From Aliivibrio fischeri (GTDB lineage Bacteria > Pseudomonadota > Gammaproteobacteria > Enterobacterales > Vibrionaceae), in assembly GCA_038993745.2 (NCBI GenBank), contig CP160630.1, forward strand, positions 1,240,001-1,304,000: 64,000 nt of DNA, in the 5' to 3' direction. A model generated the notes under the pieces. That model was not told the DNA's origin. It worked only from the letters and a program-made list of their open reading frames with translations, and did no database searches. Position numbers and translations under genes: made by a program. Every line of letters begins with the position of its first letter. Position 1 is the first letter of the stretch. Positions 9,034 through 18,794 of the stretch are shown one piece after another.

Positions 9034-10839
9034 CGTTTGATTTAGGACTCCAAAATGCCGAAGCTATCATTCCCCACATAGCCAGCATATTGTTAATAAT
9101 CCAAAATGTATTTAGTACTAATCCACCAAATGAATAACTTCCATAAGCACCAGTTGAATATCCCGTCCATGCGTAAACAACGCTAAACAAACTCAAACTA
9201 AACACAGCGATTTGTGGGATCACCAACTTAACAAAGTTACCACTCTGCCTCTCTTTCGGTGTTGTAGGAAAACTAATTTTCTTCCCTCTAAGAACAGTCC
9301 ATAGCGCTTTAAAATTAACTGGAAAGAAAGATAAAAAATTTGTTTTACCTTTATAACCAGCCACTCCCATGTCCCAACCATCATTGCTAATTCAGCCGTC
9401 AAAACAAAAGGTAGGAAATGCAAATAAAAGGTCACATCATAAGCGCTAACTGGAGCAATACTTGTTAAGAAATAAACAATAGGACAAAGTAAAAAAATGA
9501 TGTTCCAAATTGCCGATAAATTGGACCAGAAACTCGCTCCATACATAAGTTTTTGTTTAAGACTCATCCCTTTTCTAAACAATGGATTATCATTCATGAA
9601 AATATCAATCGAGCCGCCTGAATATTTAAACCGTTGTACTGTCCACGTCTGTAAATCTTGTGGGGACAACATTTTACTTTCGACTTGAGGATGTAAAACA
9701 GACCGCCAATTACGCTCTGAATCTGAATGCAAAACTAAAGAAGTATATAAATCTTCAGACACGTGGAACTTATACGGAGTGAATTCAGTATCAATAAAGA
9801 TCTCTTGTTTCAAATTATCCGAAACATCTTTATCAACGACCTTTTCCTTTGTCATTTTTCTAATCTGTTTTTCTATTTCAGATTGTTCTTTTATGATTTG
9901 CTCACTATAACTACGAAGCGCAGCTTCCATGACCGCTTCTCGTCGATGTATGGAGCCAGCTCCACAGCAAAACGATGCATTAGCCCAATTTCTACGACGT
10001 TGTATTACGTCATAAAACATTTGTGGATCATTAACAAAAGGATCTTCACCTAATGTCACCGGCCCATATATTTTTTCTATGCCTCGACCAATACATGCAG
10101 ACCAATTTCCCAATTTACGCTGCATAAATTGCGGTAGTCTTTCACCTTCAGGTATATCAAAGAACCATTGAGGAGTTTGTACCCATGCAACATCTGGATC
10201 TCTAAAGTACCCTAAGGTGTGTTCTAAAATCGTTGGAAATGGTCTTGTGTCTGCATCACAGATAACAACAAAATCACCGTAGGTTTGTTCCATTGCGTTT
10301 CGTAAATTTCCGGCTTTAAATCCTGTATTACCTTCTCGAGTAATATATCCGATATTCATTTCTTCAGCTAATTTAGCCATTTCTTCACGTTTACCATCAT
10401 CAAGAATAAAGATTTTAATATCAATATCATGAGGATACGTTATCTTTTGAGCATCAAGTATACTCAATTTTACCAATTCAGGTTCTTCATCATAAGAAGG
10501 GAAAAAAACATCCACACTAATTGGTCTATTTTCATCAGTTTCAAGAACACATTCTTTTATTTTATATGGAGCGGGCTTTCTTGGTTCATCCTGAGTTTTC
10601 CAAAGATTGAAAGTAAATAAGACCGAGCCAATAAAAGCACACGATTCTGCAAAAGCTAAAGGCAAAGAAAACCATAATGCATCGTAGTTAAGAGCAAAGC
10701 TCCAACGCCACCATAAATACCAGATACCCAAGGTTAAATTACATGTTGCCAAATATTGATAAGTTAATTCACGAAAATGACTGTGAGGGACAGGTTCGGG
10801 AGGGCTTCTATCTTCATATTTACTAAAGTAAAAATCCAT
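8975..10839 (-). CDS. membrane family 2 glycosyltransferase (cellulose-synthase-like), frameshifted as sequenced
   Basis: Membrane segments lie near the N-terminus (about 25-75). A cytosolic GT2 domain follows with FFPSYDEEPE, the ILDDG motif, ICDADTRPFP (DxD), TPQWF and a C-terminal VQRFKYSGG that replaces the usual QxxRW. Several membrane helices follow. Family members polymerise a sugar from an NDP donor while moving the chain across the inner membrane. The first frame goes astray after VGTWE, and the adjacent frame continues GVAGYKGKTNFLSFFPVNF. One G missing from the run at 9366-9368 accounts for it; restored length is 621 residues. No PilZ domain is evident. It heads the operon with the DUF3131 genes, and GGAG precedes the start. 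The product glycan is unknown. Confidence 0.82.
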
Positions 10840-10975
10840 TTATTTTCTCCAAGATGAATATGGTAACCAGCATTAAAAAATCGAAATAGCTAATACAAAC
10901 AACTTAGGATAGAAAAGAGCAAAAATGTAATTAAAAAAATGTTTTTAACTCAAACAAAGTATCTTTTTTATATAT

Positions 10976-12556
10976 CTAAGCAATAGCTGATAATTTTTCT
11001 CTTTCAATTAACTTTAATGACCAATTTATAATATTATCAATAGATTGAGGTTTACTGATGTAATACCCTTGTACGTAATCACAACCTAGCTCTTGCAACT
11101 CGCAGAATAAGTGTTCATCTTCAACACCTTCAGCAACCACATTACACCCTAAGCTATGAGCAAGATAAATCGTTGACGCTACAATTGCATAATCACTATT
11201 GCCAATGGCCATATTTCGAATAAAAGATTGATCAATTTTAATTTGATTAAATGCCAAGACTCTTAATAAAGATAAAGAGGAATATCCTGTACCAAAATCA
11301 TCAATGCTGATGTAAAAACCTAACTCTGATAATTTAGATAACATTAGATAGGCGGCATCAACATCTGACATTAAAGCACTTTCTGTTATTTCTAAGATCA
11401 TACTAGATGGCTCAAGATGCTTATTGGCTACCATATCAAACAATTGGTTATACAAATCATCGTCATATAAATCTAACGTTGATATATTTAGATGAACTTG
11501 GAAATTTAAATTGTCATTTTTTAATCTAATAATATCTGAAGTAACTTGGCTCACAACCCATTTCGTTATCCCTTTGATATAATTGTTTTTTTCTGCAATC
11601 GAAATAAATTTATCAGGAGGAATCATGCTTCCGTCTTTTTGTGGCCAACGAATCAATGCTTCATAACCATGTAGAGTTTTATCCATGCTATTGACGATTG
11701 GTTGATAGTACAGCTCAAATTCTTTATTCGGAATCGCATGAACTAATTTACTTAAGATATCAACTTCATCATTAATAGATTGTGCATAATTTTCTGAATA
11801 AAAGTCTATAACCAAACCTAATTTCTTAGCCTTATAACAAGCAATATCAACTCGTTTAAGCATCTCATCTACGCTATCTATATCATCAGAGTAAATCACA
11901 TTGCCTATAATTGGTTGAAGTATGAAATTTTTCCCTTTCATTTTAATTGGTTGGATGAGCAATTCATATACATCTAAAGCTATACTATTTATTTTATCTT
12001 TATTCGTTAAATTACCAATAATCAATATCTCATTATTATCATAAAAAATTGATACATTAGGATCATTACGATGTTTTTTAACGATTAAAGATGCATAGGA
12101 TAATATACTATTAAATGTTCTATCAGAAGAGTATTCAATCAAAGCTCTATGATTCTGAATTTTAATTTTAGTAAGGTTAAATGGAATGCGATTTTCAATT
12201 CTACCTTCAATCACAGCTCGGTAAACTCTTGATTTATTAGTGATAACATTGCTATGATCTTGTGTTTGAACATTCTGATTTATTTTATTTGTCACTAATA
12301 TACAGACAAATGCTAATTGTGTTAAAAATGTAACACTAATTAGCATTGATAAGTCTATATAATTTTTAACCCCTTTTTCCAAAAGAGAGTTTTCAATATA
12401 AATAAATCCTATAAAATAAATAAGAAGCAATATAGATATTAATATCTTCTTTGATAACTCATTATTTTTTATAATATCATAAATACCTTTAGATAATAAA
12501 ACCAAAGATACAACATTGGCAAACAACAATAATTTTAAGATAACGTCATTATCCAT
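10976..12556 (-). CDS. membrane-bound EAL-domain protein (probable c-di-GMP phosphodiesterase) with degenerate GGDEF
   Basis: Residues 1-95 form about three to four membrane helices. The middle (about 130-265) has the length and fold pattern of a GGDEF domain, but the active-site motif is replaced by YDNNE, so cyclase activity is unlikely. The C-terminal EAL domain (about 270-515) keeps the catalytic set: EALIRW, LNIST, EITES, DDFGTGYSS, KIDQSF and AEGVED. The family cleaves c-di-GMP. It lies 44 bases downstream of rpoQ on the same strand with no terminator between, so it is likely cotranscribed. This would link the RpoQ regulon to c-di-GMP removal, but the regulatory link is inference. Confidence 0.87.
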   Translation of the reverse strand: MDNDVILKLLLFANVVSLVLLSKGIYDIIKNNELSKKILISILLLIYFIGFIYIENSLLEKGVKNYIDLSMLISVTFLTQLAFVCILVTNKINQNVQTQDHSNVITNKSRVYRAVIEGRIENRIPFNLTKIKIQNHRALIEYSSDRTFNSILSYASLIVKKHRNDPNVSIFYDNNEILIIGNLTNKDKINSIALDVYELLIQPIKMKGKNFILQPIIGNVIYSDDIDSVDEMLKRVDIACYKAKKLGLVIDFYSENYAQSINDEVDILSKLVHAIPNKEFELYYQPIVNSMDKTLHGYEALIRWPQKDGSMIPPDKFISIAEKNNYIKGITKWVVSQVTSDIIRLKNDNLNFQVHLNISTLDLYDDDLYNQLFDMVANKHLEPSSMILEITESALMSDVDAAYLMLSKLSELGFYISIDDFGTGYSSLSLLRVLAFNQIKIDQSFIRNMAIGNSDYAIVASTIYLAHSLGCNVVAEGVEDEHLFCELQELGCDYVQGYYISKPQSIDNIINWSLKLIEREKLSAIA

Positions 12557-12600
12557 ACAAATACAACCTCAACATATCTATGACATTAAAAAGAATAGTA

Positions 12601-13485
12601 CTACCCTAAAGCTATTTCTAAATCCAACTTATTTTTCTTAAAGATAGTATTCAATTTAATGAGTGTTTCTGATTGTATTTGTCTTACTCTTTCCTTTGAT
12701 AAATCCAAATCTCTACCTAAGTCTTCTAGCGTCTTAACTTTACATCCAAACAACCCATATCTATTAATAATAATTTCTTTTTCTCTATAATTTAGTGAAT
12801 CAATCCAAGAAGATAAATTCTTATCTAAATTATCTTGAGATAAAGAACTGTCAGGTTCCAAAGCTCTATCTTTCGAAGAAAGCTCAAGAAATTTAGGTGG
12901 TGTTTCATCACTACTGGCTGAATGGCAAGTAAGTTGACTTGGTATTAAGCTTATAATTTTATTTACTTTAATTTGTTCTTCTTCACAATAAGAAGAAATA
13001 TCCCTGATCGAAGGTTCACGCTTTAACGATTTAGATAATTCACGAGCAGCTCTCAGGTAAATATTTAACTCTTTTGTTATATGAACAGGAAGACGAACCG
13101 TTCTAGAATGATTGAAAAGCGCACTCTCAATCGATTCTCTAATCCACCATACCGCATAGGTTGAAAAACGATAGCCTAATTCTGGGTTAAATTTTTCTAT
13201 CGCCTTAATCAAACCTAAATTGCCTTCTTCGATAATATCTAAAATGGCTAAATCTGTTTGATTCCTTGTTCGATATTTATTAGCAACTTTAACAACAAGT
13301 CTTAAATTAGATTCGATTAATTTATTCCTCGCCGATATATCCCCTTTTTTATAAAGTCTGCTATAAATCAATTCCTCTTTTGCTGTAAGTAATTGATAAC
13401 GATTTATCTCTTTCAAATATATTGAATAAGAATCTTTTAGATCCTGTTCTTCACAGGCTTTCATATCTAACTTTGCATAAGCCAT
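12601..13485 (-). CDS. rpoQ: RpoS-like alternative sigma factor RpoQ
   Basis: This 294-residue group 2 sigma factor has region 1.2/2.1 (SIYLKEINRYQLLTAKEE), region 2.2-2.4 (DIIEEGNLGLIKAIEKF and FSTYAVWWIRESIE), region 3 (about 140-220) and region 4 with the helix-turn-helix LEDLGRDLDLSKERVRQIQ. It lacks the extended N-terminus of RpoD. Its position upstream of syp matches rpoQ of V. fischeri, a sigma factor positively controlled by the quorum regulator LitR and affecting motility, chitinase and luminescence. The name rests on family plus synteny. AGGA lies seven bases before the ATG. The intergenic region holds a LitR-like motif and a hairpin. Confidence 0.87.
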   Translation of the reverse strand: MAYAKLDMKACEEQDLKDSYSIYLKEINRYQLLTAKEELIYSRLYKKGDISARNKLIESNLRLVVKVANKYRTRNQTDLAILDIIEEGNLGLIKAIEKFNPELGYRFSTYAVWWIRESIESALFNHSRTVRLPVHITKELNIYLRAARELSKSLKREPSIRDISSYCEEEQIKVNKIISLIPSQLTCHSASSDETPPKFLELSSKDRALEPDSSLSQDNLDKNLSSWIDSLNYREKEIIINRYGLFGCKVKTLEDLGRDLDLSKERVRQIQSETLIKLNTIFKKNKLDLEIALG

Positions 13486-13525
13486 AACATATCCTTGTAC
13501 CTAGCTGTTTTATATTTATTGTTAT

Positions 13526-13543
13526 CAACTGTTTTTTCAGTTG
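13526..13543. other. perfect 6-bp inverted repeat in the rpoQ leader/promoter
   Basis: CAACTG, six T, CAGTTG. It is 41 bases upstream of the rpoQ start. The arms are short and there is no trailing T run on the rpoQ strand, so it is more likely an operator or leader stem than a terminator. Confidence 0.4.
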
Positions 13544-13805
13544 TGAATAAACTATGGTACAAACCCTAACAAGCGGCAATACCGTAAACTATTTTTCATT
13601 AAAAAAAAGAAAGAATTGTTGCCACGATCACAACTAATTAATATTCATTCTCAGAATTAAGACGACAATATATTGACACTGACTTATTTACAAGATAGAC
13701 AATAAAAACATCACCATAAATAGAAACGATAAAATAACATTTACATTCAAACGTCTTTTAAGATAGAAACTTACTGTTTGTCTTAGAGTCTTTAAAATAA
13801 ACTAA

Positions 13806-13827
13806 TAATTGATATTTATAACAATAA
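13806..13827. promoter_or_regulatory. candidate LitR/LuxR-family binding site
   Basis: Read on the minus strand, this 22-base stretch starts TTATTG and ends ATATCAATTA. By my alignment it matches the V. harveyi LuxR-type palindrome (half TTATTGATAAA) at 17 of 22 positions. LitR is known to activate rpoQ in V. fischeri. The site is about 320 bases from rpoQ and about 100 bases from the kinase start, so it could serve either. AT-richness makes chance matches likely. Confidence 0.4.
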
Positions 13828-13928
13828 ATTTCAGATAAAAACAAAAGATAATTATCTGTTTTTCGATTTTTTTATCCTATGCTTTGATCATAGGTCTGCA
13901 TTTGGTCTCTTAGAAACAAGGATTGTTT

Positions 13929-16520
13929 ATGGCGCTACTGAATCGTTTTTCTATAAAATCAAGGGTTCTAACCATTACTTTTATTCCCTTACTTATTCTA
14001 TGCTTATTTTTAAGTAAAGAAATACATCATCAGATAAAAAACATTAATACTCTAAACATTCTTAAAAAGAATTTAGAGTTAAATAGATTATTATTTTCCT
14101 ATACGAATTCAATGCATTTTGAACGAGAAAATCTATTGCTTAGTGAAAACAATTCAACAATAAAAACAGATAGTGATATTTATATAAATAATATGCTACT
14201 CCAAACGACAGATGCAGACTCATCAGAATTGCATAGTGCTATAAACAAATTAGAGCGCATTACTAATGAGAAAAGTTCGCTAAGCGACATCATAAATCGC
14301 TCTGAATTACAAATGAACAATATCAGTAATGTGTATAATATTTTAGCGAAAAAAAACACCGTTATTCCTTTCATTAGCATTAATCAAAAACTAGCTTTAC
14401 TACATCGATTAGAACTAATCAATTATTGGACCTTAAATGAAAATTGGTACACTCAACTAAGCACTCTGTTACCATCTCAACAGTTTGAAAAACAAATTGA
14501 TCGTCTCCATTACCAGCAGCAACTATACGCAAAAGAACTGATTCAAATAAAAAACTTCAATTTAGACCTTCAAGAGTTGAAAAAATCATTCACGGCAAAA
14601 TCACCATCTCAAATAAATATTGATAACTATTTATCTCTTACGAAAACAGCAGTAAACACTACCTTAACAGAGTTAACGCAAGAGATCATAAGCGAATTAA
14701 AGAACCAACAGCTTATTGCTACTGGTCAGGTTATTTTACTAATTTCTATTTTTTTGTTCATTTCAGTTATTGGTTTATCTCTATCAGTACGAATCCGCTC
14801 CTATTTAAAATTAATATATTCATCAATGTGTAAAATAGAAAGAAGTCATAATTACAGTATGAAGTTACCTATAGATGGAAATGATGAACTATCTTTCTTT
14901 TCAAAGAAAATAAATAAGTTAATAGCTAAACGTCGCTTAAGTGAAGAAACATTAATTTCTGCTAAAGAAGAAGCAGAGAACTCCAACCATGCAAAAACAA
15001 CATTCCTTGCAAATATGTCACACGAGATAAGAACTCCACTCAATGGAATTATAGGAATGTCGAGCGTGTTAGCTGAAACTAAACTCACCCCAATTCAACT
15101 GGATTACCTAAATACAATAGAAACGTCATCACAAACCTTACTAATTTTAATTAACGATATTTTAGACTTATCAAAAATTGAAGCAGGAAATTTTGCAATT
15201 TATACTCAACCTAGCAACATACGTGAAATTATATTCGATACTCTTTCCGTTGATATAGCAAAAGCAACCGAAAAGAATCTAGATTTACACGTTTTTATTT
15301 CTCCTGATGTTCCAAACTATCTAAATCTGGATGAACATAGAATCAAACAAGTTTTAATGAATTTAACGTCTAATGCGATGAAATTTACATCAAAAGGGTT
15401 TATTTCTATTTCGATAGAGTTCTCACATTTAATGGCGAATAAAGGAAACTTAACCATTTCTGTCAAAGACTCTGGCATCGGTATAAATACCAATGTAAAA
15501 GAAAATATTATCAACCCATTCATACAAGGCGATAGCTCAATCACTAGACGTTTTGGTGGTACCGGATTAGGGTTAACAATCACCAATCAACTTATTGAAT
15601 TAATGGGAGGAAAATTAGACATAGAGTCAGAACCAGAAAAAGGGAGTTGCTTTTCTTTCCGCATAAAAACTGATTTTATTAATAAAAAATTTCAAATACC
15701 AGAAAAGCTTAAACAACGAACGATTATATTAGTTGATGATAACTCAGGATTGTCTAAACAATTAACTCAAGAATTACATCGCTACCAAATTAAAAATATC
15801 ATAGTTAAAGATACATCCGACAAAATCACGATTTTTGATAGCAGTAAAGCGATTATCTTATATTGCGTTACTAGCTGCTTAGAAGAAAACTGTCGAGATA
15901 AACTAATCAGAATTCACAATCAAAATTTAAATACACCTTTAGTTCTTGTTCAAAAACACAAAAGCCGTATCAATACGCTTGATTCTATTATTGATGGCTT
16001 AGTAACGTTCCCTATATTAGGACACCGTTTTATTAAAACCTTAGAAAACTCACTAAGTATTCATTTAGAAAATCTAGAATCTATCAACAATATACTTCAT
16101 CCGGCTTCTTTAAATTCAAAGAAATTAAAGAGAAAAAAAGAGTTAAGCAAAGAGCATATCCTTATTGTTGAAGATAACCTTGTAAATCAAAAAGTAGCGT
16201 CGTTATTTCTTGGTAACTCAGGATACACTTTTGATATAGCAAGTAATGGACAAGAAGCTGTTGAAAAATTCACAGATAGCAAAGCATACAACATCATTCT
16301 TATGGATTGTATGATGCCTATAAAAGATGGATTTACAGCAACAAAAGAAATTAGAAAAGTAGAAAAAGCGCAAAATAGGAAGAAAATACCTATCATCGCT
16401 TTAACTGCCAGTATCCTAGATCAAGATATATCAAAATGCTATGAATCAGGGATGGATGATTTTATAGCAAAACCTTTCAAAAAAGAGATTTTATTAGAAA
16501 AAATCATGACGATAAAATAA
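13929..16520 (+). CDS. hybrid sensor histidine kinase with two receiver domains
   Basis: The start is ATG 13929, with AAGGA six bases before it. A first membrane helix (about 13-31) is followed by a long helical periplasmic sensor (about 35-262); its YTNSMHFERENLLL segment is reminiscent of nitrate/nitrite-sensing (NIT) domains. A second membrane helix (about 263-285) and HAMP follow. The HisKA domain has FLANMSHEIRTPLNG, and the HATPase has LTSNAMKF, DSGIGI and GGTGLGL. Receiver 1 (about 595-710) keeps VDDN but lacks the acceptor Asp and the Lys, so it looks dead. Receiver 2 (about 740-862) is intact (IVEDN, LMDCMMP, IAKPF). There is no HPt domain. The receiver protein at 16530 is a likely partner. 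The position matches a two-component pair upstream of syp in V. fischeri. Confidence 0.88.
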   Translation: MALLNRFSIKSRVLTITFIPLLILCLFLSKEIHHQIKNINTLNILKKNLELNRLLFSYTNSMHFERENLLLSENNSTIKTDSDIYINNMLLQTTDADSSELHSAINKLERITNEKSSLSDIINRSELQMNNISNVYNILAKKNTVIPFISINQKLALLHRLELINYWTLNENWYTQLSTLLPSQQFEKQIDRLHYQQQLYAKELIQIKNFNLDLQELKKSFTAKSPSQINIDNYLSLTKTAVNTTLTELTQEIISELKNQQLIATGQVILLISIFLFISVIGLSLSVRIRSYLKLIYSSMCKIERSHNYSMKLPIDGNDELSFFSKKINKLIAKRRLSEETLISAKEEAENSNHAKTTFLANMSHEIRTPLNGIIGMSSVLAETKLTPIQLDYLNTIETSSQTLLILINDILDLSKIEAGNFAIYTQPSNIREIIFDTLSVDIAKATEKNLDLHVFISPDVPNYLNLDEHRIKQVLMNLTSNAMKFTSKGFISISIEFSHLMANKGNLTISVKDSGIGINTNVKENIINPFIQGDSSITRRFGGTGLGLTITNQLIELMGGKLDIESEPEKGSCFSFRIKTDFINKKFQIPEKLKQRTIILVDDNSGLSKQLTQELHRYQIKNIIVKDTSDKITIFDSSKAIILYCVTSCLEENCRDKLIRIHNQNLNTPLVLVQKHKSRINTLDSIIDGLVTFPILGHRFIKTLENSLSIHLENLESINNILHPASLNSKKLKRKKELSKEHILIVEDNLVNQKVASLFLGNSGYTFDIASNGQEAVEKFTDSKAYNIILMDCMMPIKDGFTATKEIRKVEKAQNRKKIPIIALTASILDQDISKCYESGMDDFIAKPFKKEILLEKIMTIK

Positions 16521-16529
16521 GGATAACGC

Positions 16530-18230
16530 ATGACTTCGGCTTTTAATCCAACATCGGGTACTCTCAATCTGTCAAACTTCGATATACTTATCGTCGATGA
16601 CTGCCAAATATCGTCCATGTATTTATTTCAGTTAGTTAAACAACTTGGTTTTACACAAATAGATAAAGCTTACTCATATCAAGATGCCATAAAATGCTGT
16701 GCAAAAAAAAGATACGCATTACTCTTCATTGATTTTCATCTTGAACAAGCGATTAATGGCTCAGAATTACACGATCTACTTAAGGAAAAAGGCTTTATAT
16801 CTCCTTATGCAAGAGTTATTACGGTATCAGGAGATAACACCACACAAACGGTTATTGGCACGATTTCAAAAGGACAGGGAGACTATCTATGTAAACCAAT
16901 AAATAAAGCCACGCTGCAAAACAAAATACAAAATGCCTTTTCTGAATATCAGCTTTTTAAGAAGCTGTATAAACTTTTAGAACAACATAAATATGACGAA
17001 TTATTATCCACAGCAGTATCAATAGCTGCTCATAAAAACATTGTTGAACTCGACATATTTCTTATTGATTTCCTCTATGAGCACGATAAAAACCTTCTGT
17101 TAAAACTGACACAGGAAACAACGTTTAGTAATAGAAAAAACTACATTCTGGCGCGTTTAAAAGTACAAAATGAAAAAAAATTATTGCATCCACTTAACTT
17201 AATACAAGCAACAACACAACTTTGCGAAAAACATCCATTATTCGTTCAAGCGTTTGATTTTTTAAGCTTATTACAAATAAACATTCAACATTATGAAGAA
17301 TCATTAAACTCAGCTTTAAATGCGTTAGCCCTAACAACAAGATCTCCACATCGATCCTTATCCGTATTAAAGCTATCTTTAATATGTAATGACAAAAGTG
17401 AATTTCTAAAAGCAAGCCACCTACTTGCAAGTCATTTACCTATTTCTTCTCCTAGCTGGTGTTCGTATCTATCTGAATGTTTAAGTTATTTTAACAGTTA
17501 TATTCAACAAACCACATCAGAAATAGATAAGAAACAATTAATTTTAGAACAAAAAAACTTCGTACGTCGTTGTGAATACCGTCTAACTGAAAAACAAAAA
17601 GTGCAACTAAATATTCTATACAATTATTCAATAAGCAAACGCTTAATTGAAGAGGGGCAAATAGCAAAAGCAAAAAGATTAACCTTAAAAGCCACCACCT
17701 CTTTTTATGATAACCTGCACCAACTCAACACGATTGTATTGATCGAATTAATGTATTTACTTTCTTTTTTTGGTGAGCTTTGGCTTATGACCAAGGTCAA
17801 TACTGTATTGAAAACAAAAACAAATTTAGATAACTATTGCCGAGATTGTCTTAATATATTAAAAAATGATTCTGAGCTAATTCAATCTATAGCTCAATTA
17901 TCCATTACGATAGAAAAACTTTCTGATTCTAAAACTGAACAACCGACATTTGATCAGCTCTCGAACGAGCTACAGCGCCATCCCTACTCCTCTGAATTGT
18001 GTATTAATTTTTTAGAAAAAATTATTAAATTAAGCCAAGATCTCCCTAATAATTTAAACAAAACAATAGATTTAATTAACGAAATGCCACTTTCCTTAGA
18101 ACTAAACCTACGCCGAGATGCGATATTAAAACAATTACATGCTCATATAGATATTGATAATGAATTATCATTGCACGTATCTCAATCTCCTTCGACATTG
18201 AATATTCCTTCATTTATTGCAAACAGATAA
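16530..18230 (+). CDS. response regulator with long helical (TPR-like) output region
   Basis: The 566-residue product begins nine bases after the kinase stop, with AAGGATA as ribosome site. Residues 20-145 are a receiver: IVDDCQ, acceptor Asp in LLFIDFH and Lys in YLCKPI. The rest (about 150-560) is almost all amphipathic helices with paired patterns such as LYEHDKNLLLKL and FDFLSLLQINIQHYEESLNSALNAL, consistent with TPR-like repeats. There is no DNA-binding, GGDEF, EAL or PP2C domain. The layout recalls VieB of V. cholerae, which acts by protein contact. The partner is unknown; the upstream kinase is the obvious phosphodonor. Confidence 0.82.
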   Translation: MTSAFNPTSGTLNLSNFDILIVDDCQISSMYLFQLVKQLGFTQIDKAYSYQDAIKCCAKKRYALLFIDFHLEQAINGSELHDLLKEKGFISPYARVITVSGDNTTQTVIGTISKGQGDYLCKPINKATLQNKIQNAFSEYQLFKKLYKLLEQHKYDELLSTAVSIAAHKNIVELDIFLIDFLYEHDKNLLLKLTQETTFSNRKNYILARLKVQNEKKLLHPLNLIQATTQLCEKHPLFVQAFDFLSLLQINIQHYEESLNSALNALALTTRSPHRSLSVLKLSLICNDKSEFLKASHLLASHLPISSPSWCSYLSECLSYFNSYIQQTTSEIDKKQLILEQKNFVRRCEYRLTEKQKVQLNILYNYSISKRLIEEGQIAKAKRLTLKATTSFYDNLHQLNTIVLIELMYLLSFFGELWLMTKVNTVLKTKTNLDNYCRDCLNILKNDSELIQSIAQLSITIEKLSDSKTEQPTFDQLSNELQRHPYSSELCINFLEKIIKLSQDLPNNLNKTIDLINEMPLSLELNLRRDAILKQLHAHIDIDNELSLHVSQSPSTLNIPSFIANR

Positions 18231-18261
18231 CGCAAGCAATTAACGTAAACCAAAATAAAAA

Positions 18262-18283
18262 AGCCACGTAGTACTACGTGGCT
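18262..18283. terminator. bidirectional Rho-independent terminator
   Basis: AGCCACGTAGT and its exact complement form an uninterrupted 22-base palindrome, flanked by A-rich sequence on the left and TTT on the right. It lies between convergent genes ending at 18230 and 18312. Confidence 0.85.
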
Positions 18284-18311
18284 TTGCAATAATCACATGG
18301 ATTATTTTAAT

Positions 18312-18779
18312 TTAATACCATTCCCATTGAGTACCATCTACAACAAACTTTTTCTGTTGTGGATCACTACCATCATATAACCAAATTTCAACAACACTTT
18401 CATTCAAGCTATCAGCAATTGCAAATTCAATATCAACAGCCCCATTAGTTAATGGCACATCTATAATTTTACTTCCATAATCAACAATATACCCTCCATC
18501 ATCTTTCTCACTAAAACTCGAATAAACAGATAAATGTGCACGAGATGGTAAACTACCACTCAAATCGACAATTAACCGTTGATCATCTATTGGATTAAAT
18601 GAAAACCCTTCAGGAGCAACTAGATCTTGTGTTCTTATTGGTTCCGGTTGATCATCTGCTGCTGGAGAACTTCCACTAGCATTCCCACCAGATGATGAAC
18701 CTCCGCTATCACTACATGCCATTAAGAACAGTGCTGTTATCGATACAATAGCTATCTTATCCAAAATAATATTTTTCAT
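18312..18779 (-). CDS. small lipoprotein of unknown function
   Basis: This 155-residue protein has a signal peptide ending in lipobox LMAC (about residue 22). A Gly/Ser-rich spacer (SDSGGSSSGGNASGSS) follows, then a compact beta-rich domain containing GFSFNPIDDQRLIVDLSG and ending QKKFVVDGTQWEWY. No family is recognised. It lies 15 bases downstream of the large LruC protein gene on the same strand and is probably cotranscribed with it, so the two may work together at the cell surface. AAAGGA precedes the start. Confidence 0.65.
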   Translation of the reverse strand: MKNIILDKIAIVSITALFLMACSDSGGSSSGGNASGSSPAADDQPEPIRTQDLVAPEGFSFNPIDDQRLIVDLSGSLPSRAHLSVYSSFSEKDDGGYIVDYGSKIIDVPLTNGAVDIEFAIADSLNESVVEIWLYDGSDPQQKKFVVDGTQWEWY

Positions 18780-18794
18780 AATAACGTCCTTTTC

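Larger units (their letters stand above)
13486..13928. promoter_or_regulatory. 443-base divergent intergenic region between rpoQ and the hybrid kinase
   Basis: There is no convincing gene in this AT-rich stretch. It must carry promoters for rpoQ (leftward) and the kinase operon (rightward). Two structures stand out and are listed separately: a hairpin close to rpoQ and a LitR/LuxR-like palindrome about 100 bases before the kinase start. I could not assign -35/-10 boxes with confidence. Confidence 0.5.
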
